From NCBI RefSeq assembly GCF_003076635.1, contig NZ_QDKG01000006.1, positions 173,509-237,508 on the forward strand: a stretch of DNA of 64,000 nucleotides, given 5' to 3'. Numbering within the stretch: position 1 is the first letter of the stretch; every line of letters starts with the position of its first letter. Source of the stretch: Sphingobacterium corticibacter (lineage in GTDB: Bacteria; Bacteroidota; Bacteroidia; Sphingobacteriales; Sphingobacteriaceae). Both the position numbers and the translations under genes were made by a program. This document shows, piece by piece, positions 34,082-42,810 of the stretch. The notes under the pieces are model-generated. The model did not search any database. It saw only the letters and a list, made by a program, of their open reading frames with translations, and was not told where the DNA came from.

Positions 34082-35386
34082 TTATATACTATTTTCAAGA
34101 AGAGCTTCTTTAAAACGATTGATCACAAGCATTCTCTTTTTATTTTCATCAAAATCATTGACACAGTAGTCTATTCCTTCATGTTCGATAGCTTGTTGAG
34201 AGCAACCCCCATTACATATCGGTAAAATGACACAGTCCAAACAGGGCTTATTCTTAAATTTACTATTTAATCGCTTGTCATATTTTTCATTCCATACGAT
34301 CTCACCATAGTCCGTTAAATTTCCTTCGCTATTGGACGTAGTAAAATCTCTTGCCGTACATTTAAACACTTCACCATTGTAATTGATGGTCGCATGATGT
34401 TTATGGTCGCCATAGCATGAATTTAGAACATGGTCATGCGATCCTGTCATCACTTTAAAATTTTGTTCACGAAAATACCACCTCATGTTGTACAAATCAT
34501 CATCACTAATGTTATGGATATCTTGCCATACTTTATGTAAATCAAAGCTGATGAAAGCACGGCTTTCGTCGGTCATATCATTAAAATCTTCTGCAATATT
34601 TTTAAGATCAGACATTGTTTCAGGAGAACAATTGATACGAATGAGTACTTCAAGGCCATTTTGCGCTAATATTTTAATGTTATTGACAATTGCATCATAA
34701 GAACCTCTACCTTCAGACACAAAGCGAACAACGTCGTGTCGCTCTCGATGACCGTCTAACGTAATTTGAAAAAACGATAGATTGAATCGCTTAGCGGTTT
34801 GAATAACTTCAGAATTGATCAATAGACCGTTGGTAGTCATTGCAGACGACATTTGAATCCCTTCTGAATTACAGATATCGTATGCTTGTTCAAGAATTGG
34901 TAAAATTACCTTTTTGTAATATAATAACGGTTCTCCACCAAACCAATCTAAACTAAAATGTCTTAAACTGCCTTTGCGATTTTTTACAATAGATTCCACA
35001 AAACGGACTGTACTTTTGATAGTATTGATATCCATTTTTGAATCCTTAATATGGGTTTCATAACAGTACCAGCACTTAAAGTTGCAATTCATAGTCGGAT
35101 TGATGTGCAATTGAAACTTAGATTCATCATTGTCAATGGAATAAACTAAATCCTTTACTTTTTGAAGTTCATCTTCGGCTTCATTAACTAAAAAACCCTT
35201 TTCTATTAAGAAATCATAAAAAGTCGGATGTGCTGATTTAAGACTGTGAAATTCAGCAGTTTTTAAAGACGACTCATACATAAGATATAGGGAGTCATCT
35301 AATGCAATATGTTCTCTAGAATAACTATTAAAGCCAATTTTTTGATTCTGGTAATCAAAAAACATGTTGTATTTGCTTGCTTTCAT
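34082..35386 (-). CDS. Radical SAM/SPASM peptide maturase
   Basis: Encodes 434 residues. The Fe-S/SAM motif is CNFKCWYCYE (Cys 101, 105, 108). The preceding ~90 residues (KASKYNMFFDYQNQKIGFNS, FYDFLIEKGFLVNEAEDEL) look like the peptide-recognition N-terminus of Bacteroidota maturases. The C-terminal SPASM domain has the expected cysteines (LNSCYGDHKHH, EVFKCTARDF, KPCLDCVILPICNGGC, DYCVNDF). SPASM enzymes make thioether or C-C crosslinks in ribosomal peptides. The Cys-rich precursor directly upstream (103 bases) suggests a thioether product of the sactipeptide/ranthipeptide kind, but bond type cannot be read from sequence. Confidence 0.92.
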   Translation of the reverse strand: MKASKYNMFFDYQNQKIGFNSYSREHIALDDSLYLMYESSLKTAEFHSLKSAHPTFYDFLIEKGFLVNEAEDELQKVKDLVYSIDNDESKFQLHINPTMNCNFKCWYCYETHIKDSKMDINTIKSTVRFVESIVKNRKGSLRHFSLDWFGGEPLLYYKKVILPILEQAYDICNSEGIQMSSAMTTNGLLINSEVIQTAKRFNLSFFQITLDGHRERHDVVRFVSEGRGSYDAIVNNIKILAQNGLEVLIRINCSPETMSDLKNIAEDFNDMTDESRAFISFDLHKVWQDIHNISDDDLYNMRWYFREQNFKVMTGSHDHVLNSCYGDHKHHATINYNGEVFKCTARDFTTSNSEGNLTDYGEIVWNEKYDKRLNSKFKNKPCLDCVILPICNGGCSQQAIEHEGIDYCVNDFDENKKRMLVINRFKEALLENSI

Positions 35387-35488
35387 AACTGTTAGGATTA
35401 CAAATATGGAATAAATAAAGCTTGGTTTGATGTTTTAGAAACCTCTCCATAGATAATTCTATATATGGAGAGGCAATTTTTAGTGAAT

Positions 35489-35692
35489 TTAGCAGATTCT
35501 TGAATTCGTGCACTTTCCACCGTTGCTTGAGCTTGAACAATCTCCTCCATTAACGCAATCTCCCGGGTTGTCTGAAGGCATAAGATTCTCGCCAATGTTA
35601 AAGCCACCTTTTATAGACCCGAAACCTCCTGTGAATTGTCCTTTTTCATTTTCTGTCAGTTTTTCAACAAGAACATTGATTGATTTTTTCAT
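35489..35692 (-). CDS. Double-glycine leader RiPP precursor peptide
   Basis: Encodes 67 residues. The leader (MKKSINVLVEKLTENEKGQF) ends TGG at residues 21-23, with hydrophobic residues Phe20 and Leu12 at -4 and -12 as C39 proteases require; a second GG lies at 29-30. The core has four cysteines (46, 52, 61, 67) spaced C-x5-C-x8-C-x5-C, the last being the C-terminal residue, in a Gly/Asn/Ser-rich context (GDCVNGGDCSSSSNGGKC). It lies between the outer-membrane barrel and the maturase gene. No close relative is recalled, so the product may be new. Confidence 0.85.
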   Translation of the reverse strand: MKKSINVLVEKLTENEKGQFTGGFGSIKGGFNIGENLMPSDNPGDCVNGGDCSSSSNGGKCTNSRIC

Positions 35693-35793
35693 GTTAATTC
35701 AAATTAAATATGTAAATACTCTGTTCATAATTATTTAGACATTTTTCTTTTACTATGCGCACTTGTAAAATACTTGATGTATAAATTCCTTAC

Positions 35794-38151
35794 TTAGTTG
35801 GCACGTCCTCTTTCGTCGAATTTTGTGTCTTTTCTATTTGTCTTAATATTGGGCTTGCCAAATCGATAGGCTGCACCGATAGTGAGTCTTCTCGCGTCAT
35901 AATAATTATTGAAAAATTGCGTATTGTCTTGAAAATAAATCTCTCCGCGAGATAGGTTTTGCTTAAAAATATCTTCAACGATCAAATGCATTTGAAGCTT
36001 TTTGTCCAAAACTTGTACATTTATACCTAAACGTAAATTTGCTATGGTCTTATATGAAGCATTACTCGCACGTCTTGGAAGATTTTGCCAGTAATTTAGT
36101 AGTATCGAGTTTGTTTTACTTTTATTCAGAAAAATGGAATTATTGATTTGATAATAATAGGTAAAACCCTTTTGGGCTATCACATCCTCGATTGAACTCT
36201 TGCTTTTAATATAGACGGCATCAGAGAACAAGTAACTCTGTAGCCATTTAATTGTTTTAAAAGAATACCCAATGTTCAAACCAGAATTATACTGCGTAAG
36301 ATGATTTTCCCAATTAGATATTTGAATCGTGTTTTCTAAAAAAGTTAAGGATGTATAACCATTCGTTAATCTTTGGTTATACATAGTGATTGATAAATCT
36401 CCACCGTAGACATACCCCAATTCGAAATTATTATTAAATGAAGGTAATAAATTAGGATTTCCTGCCGAGTATATATATGGATTGCTATACCATCTAAACG
36501 GATTTAGATTTCCAAAGTTGGGTCTATTGATTCTCCTCGAATAGCTGAGTGAGAACGTGTGCTTATTGTTCGGTGCGAAGCTCATGTAACCACTTGGGAA
36601 GAAATTATCGTAGTTAAATGTGTTTCTCTCTTCTGTATTTGGAGAAAATCCCATGATTTCAGTAAACTCGTACCTTACACCTGCTTGAGCCGTAAGCTTT
36701 TTGCTTAACTGACGAAAACCGCTAATATACCCGGCGTAATTATTCTCTTTATAATTGAATTCATCATTTCTTACCGGGTCAATAACATATTCCTCATCGA
36801 TTAGATTCAGATATTTTACAAACGAAGAATTCCTAATATCAGTATATTTTATACCAATTTCTAAATTTATGACCTTGGTCGGATAGGTGAAATCTACCTG
36901 TCCTGAAAAAACTTGATAAGACATATCGCTTTCATTTCTAACCGAATAGCTATTTTCAGTATTCAAATTCTCCGAAGTAAAATCAAAAGGACTTCTAGGT
37001 GTGTTTGATAAAAAATTTCCCATTATGCTTACTTTACGACCCAGCGTATCTAGTTTTAAATCATAGTAGGCGCTCAAAGTCTGAAAATTTATAGATTTTC
37101 TGTGCTCTGCATTTGTCCATAATATAGAGTCAAGCAATCTGTTGGTCATGTAGTTCGTTGTGGAGACGATGTCCATATTTGAACCACCGATAGATCCATC
37201 ATATATAAATCCGATGTTGGAAGTTTTACTAATTTTGTAATCCAAGTTAACATTCAAGCCTCCTCCTTTATTGAAATCCTTGCGAAGATCCGATTGTATT
37301 ACTGACGTCGGTATGCCGATCAATGATACACTTTCATTAACACGATAGGCTATATCGTAATGACGCAGTCCGACGGAAAGTAATAGGTTGTCAGTTTGAT
37401 AATTGAGGTTCACGTTGTTAACTGTTGATCCGTATGTGCGCTGTATATAGCTGGAACTTAATGTAGATTGTAATCCGTTGTTTGTTCGCTTCTTTAATAC
37501 AATGTTGATCAGTCCGCTATTTCCTTGTGCATCATACTTTGATGGTGGGGTCGTAATTACTTCTATTTTTGCAACATCGTCAGATCGAAGTGATTTTAGA
37601 TATTGAATAAGTTCACTTCCAGAAAGGTTAATAAGCCTCTCGTTTATCATAACGGCTACGCCACTTTTTCCTACAATCGAAATTCCTCCATCACTTGTAT
37701 GAAGCATAGGTGTGTTAGAGAGGGCTTCCAAAAGATCAAATCCTTGCATTGATGGAGATTCCTCTATATTAAAAACAATCCTGTCCACTTTTCTTTCAAT
37801 GAGATTTTTTCTTGCATTTACGGTGATATTTTCAAGCCCAAATGATGAATTGACTTCTATTTCACCTAAGTCATAATCTTCTGATAGATAAATATCTATT
37901 ATCTTAATCTCCGTGCCAATTGTACTGATTTTAAGTTTGTAGCGATCTTTATATCCTTTCATGATGAAACCTCCCATACTGTCTGTCATTATATGCCTGA
38001 GATACGTACTGTCCTGCTTCAATAAATAGACGCTTATAAATTCTAATGGGACTTGGTTTCGATTAATAACTTTTCCTTTAATTTCGTATTCTTGCGCAAG
38101 TGTATTAAAGGAAAGGAAAATTAGAAGAGAGACTAAACCCAACCTAATCAT
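35794..38151 (-). CDS. Outer-membrane beta-barrel family protein (OMP_b-brl_3)
   Basis: Encodes 785 residues: signal peptide (MIRLGLVSLLIFLSFNTLAQ), a carboxypeptidase-regulatory-like beta-sandwich (GKVINRNQVPLEFISVYLLK), a TonB plug-like domain (GFDLLEALSNTPMLH, SGLINIVLKKRTNNG) and a C-terminal barrel (RRINRPNFGNLNPFRWYSNP, PNLLPSFNNNFELGYVYGG). Proteins of this type are TonB-receptor relatives. First gene of the island on the minus strand, it could provide the outer-membrane exit for the mature peptide or serve as its receptor or immunity factor (inference). The N-terminus has no clear TonB box. Confidence 0.85.
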   Translation of the reverse strand: MIRLGLVSLLIFLSFNTLAQEYEIKGKVINRNQVPLEFISVYLLKQDSTYLRHIMTDSMGGFIMKGYKDRYKLKISTIGTEIKIIDIYLSEDYDLGEIEVNSSFGLENITVNARKNLIERKVDRIVFNIEESPSMQGFDLLEALSNTPMLHTSDGGISIVGKSGVAVMINERLINLSGSELIQYLKSLRSDDVAKIEVITTPPSKYDAQGNSGLINIVLKKRTNNGLQSTLSSSYIQRTYGSTVNNVNLNYQTDNLLLSVGLRHYDIAYRVNESVSLIGIPTSVIQSDLRKDFNKGGGLNVNLDYKISKTSNIGFIYDGSIGGSNMDIVSTTNYMTNRLLDSILWTNAEHRKSINFQTLSAYYDLKLDTLGRKVSIMGNFLSNTPRSPFDFTSENLNTENSYSVRNESDMSYQVFSGQVDFTYPTKVINLEIGIKYTDIRNSSFVKYLNLIDEEYVIDPVRNDEFNYKENNYAGYISGFRQLSKKLTAQAGVRYEFTEIMGFSPNTEERNTFNYDNFFPSGYMSFAPNNKHTFSLSYSRRINRPNFGNLNPFRWYSNPYIYSAGNPNLLPSFNNNFELGYVYGGDLSITMYNQRLTNGYTSLTFLENTIQISNWENHLTQYNSGLNIGYSFKTIKWLQSYLFSDAVYIKSKSSIEDVIAQKGFTYYYQINNSIFLNKSKTNSILLNYWQNLPRRASNASYKTIANLRLGINVQVLDKKLQMHLIVEDIFKQNLSRGEIYFQDNTQFFNNYYDARRLTIGAAYRFGKPNIKTNRKDTKFDERGRAN

Positions 38152-38385
38152 ATTAGCGTATAATAGAGTGTAGAAAATAAGAATCCATCGTTTAATAAGT
38201 TCTTTGTTAGTTAATTAATATTTATCTAAATTATAAAATTATTTTAAATAAACTAAATTTTTAATTTTTTACTTTTTTAAAGTTGTTTTAATTAAAATAT
38301 TGTTTATCAGAATTTTCTTATTAGCTACTGAGTTTTGAGAGTTTATGATTTTAGTCAAAATTCACATGGGAATTTGATACCGAAA
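38152..38385. other. Very AT-rich upstream region of the RiPP operon
   Basis: About 230 bases of almost pure A/T with runs such as TTTTTTACTTTTTTAAAG near 38265-38282. It must hold the promoter of the minus-strand island operon, but no TTG-N19-TAnnTTTG match was found. The right junction of the island falls at its end, where pirin-like sequence resumes. Confidence 0.4.
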
Positions 38386-38590
38386 AATTGAAATCCAAAA
38401 GTGGCGAACACGATTATGGTCCAAAGCAAATCTTTGATTAAGAAAGATGCGCACCTGTGTACTTTTGAGGTTACGGCAGGGACTACAGTATATATTTTCG
38501 GAGGCGAACCTGTTCCAGAAGATCGCTTTTATTTCATGGAGTTTTGTTGCGACGAGCAAAGAGATTTTGGATCAGTCAAACAGGAGTGTC
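38386..38590 (+). pseudogene. Decayed pirin C-terminal fragment
   Basis: The DNA aligns throughout with the intact pirin gene at about 30900-31106 (for example GATGCGCACCTGTGTAC and ACGAGCAAAGAGATTTTGGA are shared). It has scattered substitutions and two single-base insertions (near 38432, where a stop follows, and near 38527) that break the frame. The recognisable peptide pieces are SGEHDYGPKQ and then KDAHLCTFEVTAGTTVYIFG. The 5' two thirds of the gene are absent. It marks the right junction of the RiPP island and is not expected to make protein. Confidence 0.88.
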
Positions 38591-38629
38591 GGTAAGCAAA
38601 AAAATGGAGGGGTGGTTCAGAAATAAATT

Positions 38630-38654
38630 CGCCTATCTTCAGAGAAGATAGGCG
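38630..38654. terminator. Hairpin downstream of the membrane-protein gene
   Basis: CGCCTATCTT (38630-38639) pairs with AAGATAGGCG (38645-38654). On the minus strand it is followed by AATTTATTTC. It is a probable weak terminator for the gene ending at 38727. Confidence 0.6.
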
Positions 38655-38726
38655 TTAACAAATAGATCATAGAGTAGCACTTTATTTCTGTCCTCTTTAG
38701 CCTGTGTTTGCACCAGCTTGTGTGAA

Positions 38727-39605
38727 TCAATTGATGGCTTCATCGTTGAAATCTTCGATAGGGTATAGGCGGACAACCTTTTGGACTTTTTTGTCTTTTG
38801 CTTTTCCACTTGCATTGGTCACATTAACGACGTTAAGATAGGAAACCGGTTCATCCGGTGATTCATATATGAATACTTGAGCGTATTCAGGCATTACCTG
38901 TAAGGATGGATTATTGATCAATACCTCGTAGTTTTTACTATCCAAATCTGCTAGGAAGGCTTCTTTATCGGCTACGTATGGAATAAAGTGTAATTCTTTA
39001 CGTTTTTTGAACCAAGCATCGTTAGTTTCTGAATATGGCGTATCTATGGTACCTTCTTTAAACACAGCGAAGAGCGCCCCTCCAAAAATGACGATAAACT
39101 CACCTGCCCAGATCGCCCATAATAAGGCTCCTGATACGGTGCTACTACTTTCAATACTAAACGTGCCGTACTCGTTGAGTTGGCTGACTTCCTCAAATAA
39201 GATACCGGGATGCATAAAAAGGAAGAAGAAGTCTGCCACCAAAGCCTTGATATCGTTGCTGTTCAGATCGAATGTAAAACCGTTTTCGCTGTAGGCGATG
39301 GTGTCGAAAAATACCCATTGAACGTAGAAACCTAATAATGCACAGAGCAATGTGATGACTAGGACAATGACTTTGCTGCGGAGTTTTCCTATTTGAATTC
39401 CAAAATTGATGGCTGCACCAATCCCCAATCCAAGTAAAACGGCGGTGATGGCAGAAAACCAAATATTGGGGATGATTCTATTGATGATAACGTATACAAT
39501 TGCCAACACGAAAGCGGCTAAGATGCCAAGCAGTAGCGTAATACCTACCCCAGAGGCGGTCGCTAGTTTAGGTTGCGGAGAAAGGTGATCCATATCGTTT
39601 TTCAT
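38727..39605 (-). CDS. Uncharacterised membrane protein with four helices
   Basis: Encodes 292 residues from ATG 39605 (MKNDMDHLSPQPKLATASGV). Hydrophobic segments lie near residues 18-42, 50-70, 77-97 and 160-185 (VGITLLLGILAAFVLAIVYV, SKVIVLVITLLCALLGFYVQ, LLWAIWAGEFIVIFGGALFA). A cytoplasmic C-terminal ~100 residues follows (FKKRKELHFIPYVADKEAFL, YAQVFIYESPDEPVSYLNVV). No family is recognised. Its position between the pirin fragment and the sulfurtransferase gene, with no counterpart at the left junction, shows that the pirin-sulfurtransferase interval differed between the two recombining DNAs. Confidence 0.6.
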   Translation of the reverse strand: MKNDMDHLSPQPKLATASGVGITLLLGILAAFVLAIVYVIINRIIPNIWFSAITAVLLGLGIGAAINFGIQIGKLRSKVIVLVITLLCALLGFYVQWVFFDTIAYSENGFTFDLNSNDIKALVADFFFLFMHPGILFEEVSQLNEYGTFSIESSSTVSGALLWAIWAGEFIVIFGGALFAVFKEGTIDTPYSETNDAWFKKRKELHFIPYVADKEAFLADLDSKNYEVLINNPSLQVMPEYAQVFIYESPDEPVSYLNVVNVTNASGKAKDKKVQKVVRLYPIEDFNDEAIN

Positions 39606-39810
39606 TTGCAATGCAATAAGTAGGTTAATTTAATCTTAGGTGATGACTTTTCTGATGCTCTTCGACAGGTTGCATCATCTGATGAATAACTTTCGGGAGT
39701 TGTATTTTGTTTGCTAACAACAGCAAATTATGTTTAGATAGCACACTTTTTTGTATCGAATAACTGTGAGTTAGTGTAAGAATAACATCCGATTCTTTAT
39801 CCAATTTCTG

Positions 39811-40656
39811 CTAACCCTTCTCGATCGGTACATTTTCATCCGCTCCCCACTCAGACCAAGATCCATCGTAGATAGAGAGGTTTGGATAATCTAGCTGCTG
39901 CGCAGCTAATGCAATAATAGCGGGAGATATGCCAGATCCACAGCTAAAAACTACCGGTTTATCGCTGATAAGCGGTTCAAATATATTTTGCAATTCAGCT
40001 ACGCCCTTATAATGCGTGCCTGCTAGCACTTCGTCGAAAGGAAGATTGTGCGAGCCCGGAATATGTCCTGACTGTAAACCCGCTCGCGGTTCTGGGCTGC
40101 TTCCGGCAAAGCGACCTGCGCTGCGCGCGTCAATGATGGTGTTTTCGTTTTGCTGTAATCCGCGGAGAATTTCTTCTTTGTTAATCCAGTATTCGTTCTG
40201 CGGTTTTGCGACGAAGTTTCCTTTTGTCAGGGTTGCGGTATCCATGTGTTTGGATACAACAGGCAGTTGTTGTGCTTTCCAAGCAGGTAATCCGCCTTGT
40301 AGTACGAAAGTATTGGTATGTCCCATAGCGCGAAACATCCACCAAGCTCTTGGGCTAGAATAAATGCCCCAACGATCGTAAGTAACCAGCATAGAATTAG
40401 CATTGATACCAAGCGCCCTTGCTTCGCTTTCAAAAGTTGCGGCATCTATCATCGTGTGCGGTAAAGGATTGCTATGATCGGAGAACGCTCCTTCGATATC
40501 GAAGAATATAGAATTGGGGATAAGTTCTGGCGTGACGCCATCTTGATCTATCTGCTGGTTGACTTTGTCAATCGTAGCGTCTAATAATACGACAGGCTTT
40601 TGCTCATCCAATAGCGCTTGTAACGCTTTTACGTCGATTAATGGGAATGTATTCAT
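39811..40656 (-). CDS. Sulfurtransferase (3-mercaptopyruvate sulfurtransferase/rhodanese type)
   Basis: Two-rhodanese-domain enzyme of 281 residues. The N-terminal inactive domain includes VLLDATIDKVNQQ and LVTYDRWGIYSSPRAWWMFR. The C-terminal domain has EGTIIDARSAGRFAG-like sequence and the active-site loop VFSCGSGISPAI. The CGSGxS loop favours 3-mercaptopyruvate over thiosulfate as donor. The gene is complete. Its last 23 codons are duplicated in diverged form at 31198-31275. It shares no operon with neighbours; rpsA lies upstream on the same strand behind a terminator. Confidence 0.92.
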   Translation of the reverse strand: MNTFPLIDVKALQALLDEQKPVVLLDATIDKVNQQIDQDGVTPELIPNSIFFDIEGAFSDHSNPLPHTMIDAATFESEARALGINANSMLVTYDRWGIYSSPRAWWMFRAMGHTNTFVLQGGLPAWKAQQLPVVSKHMDTATLTKGNFVAKPQNEYWINKEEILRGLQQNENTIIDARSAGRFAGSSPEPRAGLQSGHIPGSHNLPFDEVLAGTHYKGVAELQNIFEPLISDKPVVFSCGSGISPAIIALAAQQLDYPNLSIYDGSWSEWGADENVPIEKG

Positions 40657-40690
40657 TCGTCAGGCGGTTTATGCAAAACGAATATAACGA

Positions 40691-40718
40691 AAAAACCCTC
40701 CGCATGGCGGAGGGTTTT
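40691..40718 (-). terminator. Terminator of rpsA
   Basis: AAAACCCTCCGC (40692-40703) pairs with GCGGAGGGTTTT (40707-40718). On the minus strand it is followed by TTCG after a T run. It sits 34 bases after the rpsA stop. Confidence 0.9.
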
Positions 40719-40751
40719 GAGTATTTAAAATGATTCGGTTACGATCAAAAA

Positions 40752-42686
40752 CTATTTAGAGTTTTTCTCGTCGCCTTCCATTTGTTGTTTCAACTGAGCT
40801 AATACACCTAGATCACCTAGAGTAGATTTCTCAACAGAATCTTTCACTTTTTTCACAGCAGTGTTGGCAGCTTTTGCCTCTTTCTTACGTGCGTTGAATT
40901 CTTCTACACGAGCTTCAGATTTCTTATCTTCCCAGATACGAGAGTGAGAAATTACCAAACGCTTGTTTTCTTTGTTGAACTCAATAATTTTGAACTCGTT
41001 AGTTTCGTCAACTTTCAATACAGTACCGTCTTCCTTAACAGCATGTTTCGATGGACAGAATCCTTCTACACCATATTGAAGTGCAACGATATCACCTTTG
41101 TCACCAACTTTGATCACAGTACCTTCGTGAAGTGAACCTTCAGTGAAGATAGTTTCGAAAGTATCCCAAGGGTTTTCTTCCAATTGTTTGTGACCTAGAG
41201 ACAATTTGCGGTTTTCTTCGTCAAGCTCTAATACAACAACCTCTAGTTCTTCACCTACTTTAGTGAATTCGTTCGGGTGGTTGATTTTTTTAGACCAAGA
41301 AAGGTCAGAGATGTGGATCAAACCATCGATACCATCTTCTAATTCAACAAATACGCCGAAGTTAGTCATGTTTTTAACAGCCGCTTTCACTTTAGACCCG
41401 ATTGGGTAACGCTCAGCGATGTTTTGCCATGGATCTGGAGTCAATTGTTTGATACCTAAGCTCATCTTGCGGTCTTCGCGATCCAAAGTCAAGATTTGTG
41501 CTTCGATTTCGTCACCTACTTTCAAGAACTCTTGTGGAGAACGTAGGTTTTGAGACCAAGACATTTCTGATACGTGGATCAATCCTTCTACACCAGGGAT
41601 GATTTCAAGGAATGCACCGTAATCTGCAACAGTTACGATTTTACCTTTTACTTTAGAACCGATCTCAAGATCAGTACTCAAAGATTCCCAAGGATGCTCA
41701 GAAAGTTGTTTTAGACCTAGAGCGATACGTTTTTTCTCATCATCAAAATCAAGAACAACCACGTTGATTGTTTGATCCAATGCAAGAACTTCTCTTGGAT
41801 GCTCGATACGACCCCAAGAAATATCTGTAATGTGAAGTAAACCGTCAACACCACCCAAATCGATGAACACACCGAAGTCAGTGATATTTTTAACAGTACC
41901 TTCCAATACTTGACCTTTTTCCAATTTCGCAACGATCTCTGATTTTTGGTTTTCCAAATCATCTTCGATCAATACTTTGTGCGATACAACAACGTTTTTG
42001 AACTCGTGATTGATTTTAACCACTTTGAATTCCATTGTTTTACCTACATAGATATCGTAATCGCGAATAGGCTTGATGTCGATCTGTGAACCTGGTAAGA
42101 AAGCTTCTACACCTTTAATGTCCACGATCAAACCACCTTTGGTACGTGATTTCACGAAACCATCAATGATTGCATCATTTTCCAAAGCTTCGTTGATTGC
42201 TTCCCAAGATCTTTGTGTCTTAGCACGTTTGCGTGACAATACTAATTGACCATTTGCATCCTCTTGAGATTCAACAAATACGTCAACATTGTCGCCAACT
42301 TTCAATTCAGGAAGGTCGCGGAACTCAGAAAGTGCTACTAAACCATCAGATTTAAATCCAACATTCAATACCACGTCTTTGTTATTGATAGATACTACAG
42401 TACCTTCAATAATTTCACCTTGGTTAATTTGATTGAATGTACCAGCGTACTGCTCTTCTAGTTTAGTACGCTCAGCCTCGCTGTAGTTACCGAAGGCTTT
42501 TTCATCGAAATCCCAGTCAAAGTCACCTTCTGGGGTGCTTAGTGAACTAGATTTGATCTCGTTGATTAGGTTTGAATCTGCTTCAGATTCGATGGTTTCA
42601 GTGTCTTTCACTACTTTAGTGTCAGCACCTTGTAGCTCTGCGTTTTTCGCCGCTAACTCTTTTTCTGCTTCTTGTTTTTTTGCCAT
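40752..42686 (-). CDS. rpsA: 30S ribosomal protein S1
   Basis: Encodes 644 residues with an acidic N-terminal extension of ~95 residues and six S1 repeats, each opening G-x-x-x-x-G-x-V: GEIIEGTVVSINNKDVVLNV, DAIIDGFVKSRTKGGLIVDI, GQVLEGTVKNITDFGVFIDL, GSKVKGKIVTVADYGAFLEI, GSKVKAAVKNMTNFGVFVEL and GSLHEGTVIKVGDKGDIVAL. The Lys-rich tail ends QMEGDEKNSK. S1 brings mRNA to the ribosome, important in Bacteroidota, which rarely use Shine-Dalgarno pairing. Its own start has an AAGGAG sequence about 11 bases upstream. A promoter is at 42725-42752. Confidence 0.96.
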   Translation of the reverse strand: MAKKQEAEKELAAKNAELQGADTKVVKDTETIESEADSNLINEIKSSSLSTPEGDFDWDFDEKAFGNYSEAERTKLEEQYAGTFNQINQGEIIEGTVVSINNKDVVLNVGFKSDGLVALSEFRDLPELKVGDNVDVFVESQEDANGQLVLSRKRAKTQRSWEAINEALENDAIIDGFVKSRTKGGLIVDIKGVEAFLPGSQIDIKPIRDYDIYVGKTMEFKVVKINHEFKNVVVSHKVLIEDDLENQKSEIVAKLEKGQVLEGTVKNITDFGVFIDLGGVDGLLHITDISWGRIEHPREVLALDQTINVVVLDFDDEKKRIALGLKQLSEHPWESLSTDLEIGSKVKGKIVTVADYGAFLEIIPGVEGLIHVSEMSWSQNLRSPQEFLKVGDEIEAQILTLDREDRKMSLGIKQLTPDPWQNIAERYPIGSKVKAAVKNMTNFGVFVELEDGIDGLIHISDLSWSKKINHPNEFTKVGEELEVVVLELDEENRKLSLGHKQLEENPWDTFETIFTEGSLHEGTVIKVGDKGDIVALQYGVEGFCPSKHAVKEDGTVLKVDETNEFKIIEFNKENKRLVISHSRIWEDKKSEARVEEFNARKKEAKAANTAVKKVKDSVEKSTLGDLGVLAQLKQQMEGDEKNSK

Positions 42687-42724
42687 TAATTAATTTTCTC
42701 CTTTTCCCTGCGTTGCAGAGACTG

Positions 42725-42752
42725 CAAAAGTACAAAAAACTTTTATATACAA
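42725..42752 (-). promoter_or_regulatory. Promoter of rpsA
   Basis: On the minus strand TTG (42750-42752), 17 bases, TACTTTTG (42725-42732), the latter an exact TAnnTTTG. The leader would be about 30 bases. Confidence 0.65.
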
Positions 42753-42810
42753 CTATTTATGTAGAAAAAAGATTGAGGAAAAGAGAAAGGCAACAGCTAC
42801 TCCGCTGTGG

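Larger units (their letters stand above)
31276..38385. mobile_element. AT-rich RiPP biosynthesis island
   Basis: This segment differs visibly in base composition from its surroundings (frequent A/T runs, Lys/Asn/Ile-rich proteins). It is flanked on the left by an intact pirin gene plus a sulfurtransferase tail, and on the right by a pirin tail, with the intact sulfurtransferase gene beyond it. All five genes are on the minus strand. No integrase, transposase or terminal repeats are seen. The flanks suggest entry by a single homologous crossover (inference). Exact ends are uncertain by some tens of bases. Confidence 0.65.

Noticed and set aside
31276..38385. Transposon or integrative element ends for the island
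   Set aside because: No integrase, transposase, inverted terminal repeats or target duplications could be found, so a homologous-recombination origin is preferred.
38401..38595. A 64-codon plus-strand frame with a pirin-like sequence
   Set aside because: It is the middle part of a frameshifted pirin fragment; comparison with 30295-31173 shows missing 5' sequence and two one-base insertions. Recorded as a pseudogene.
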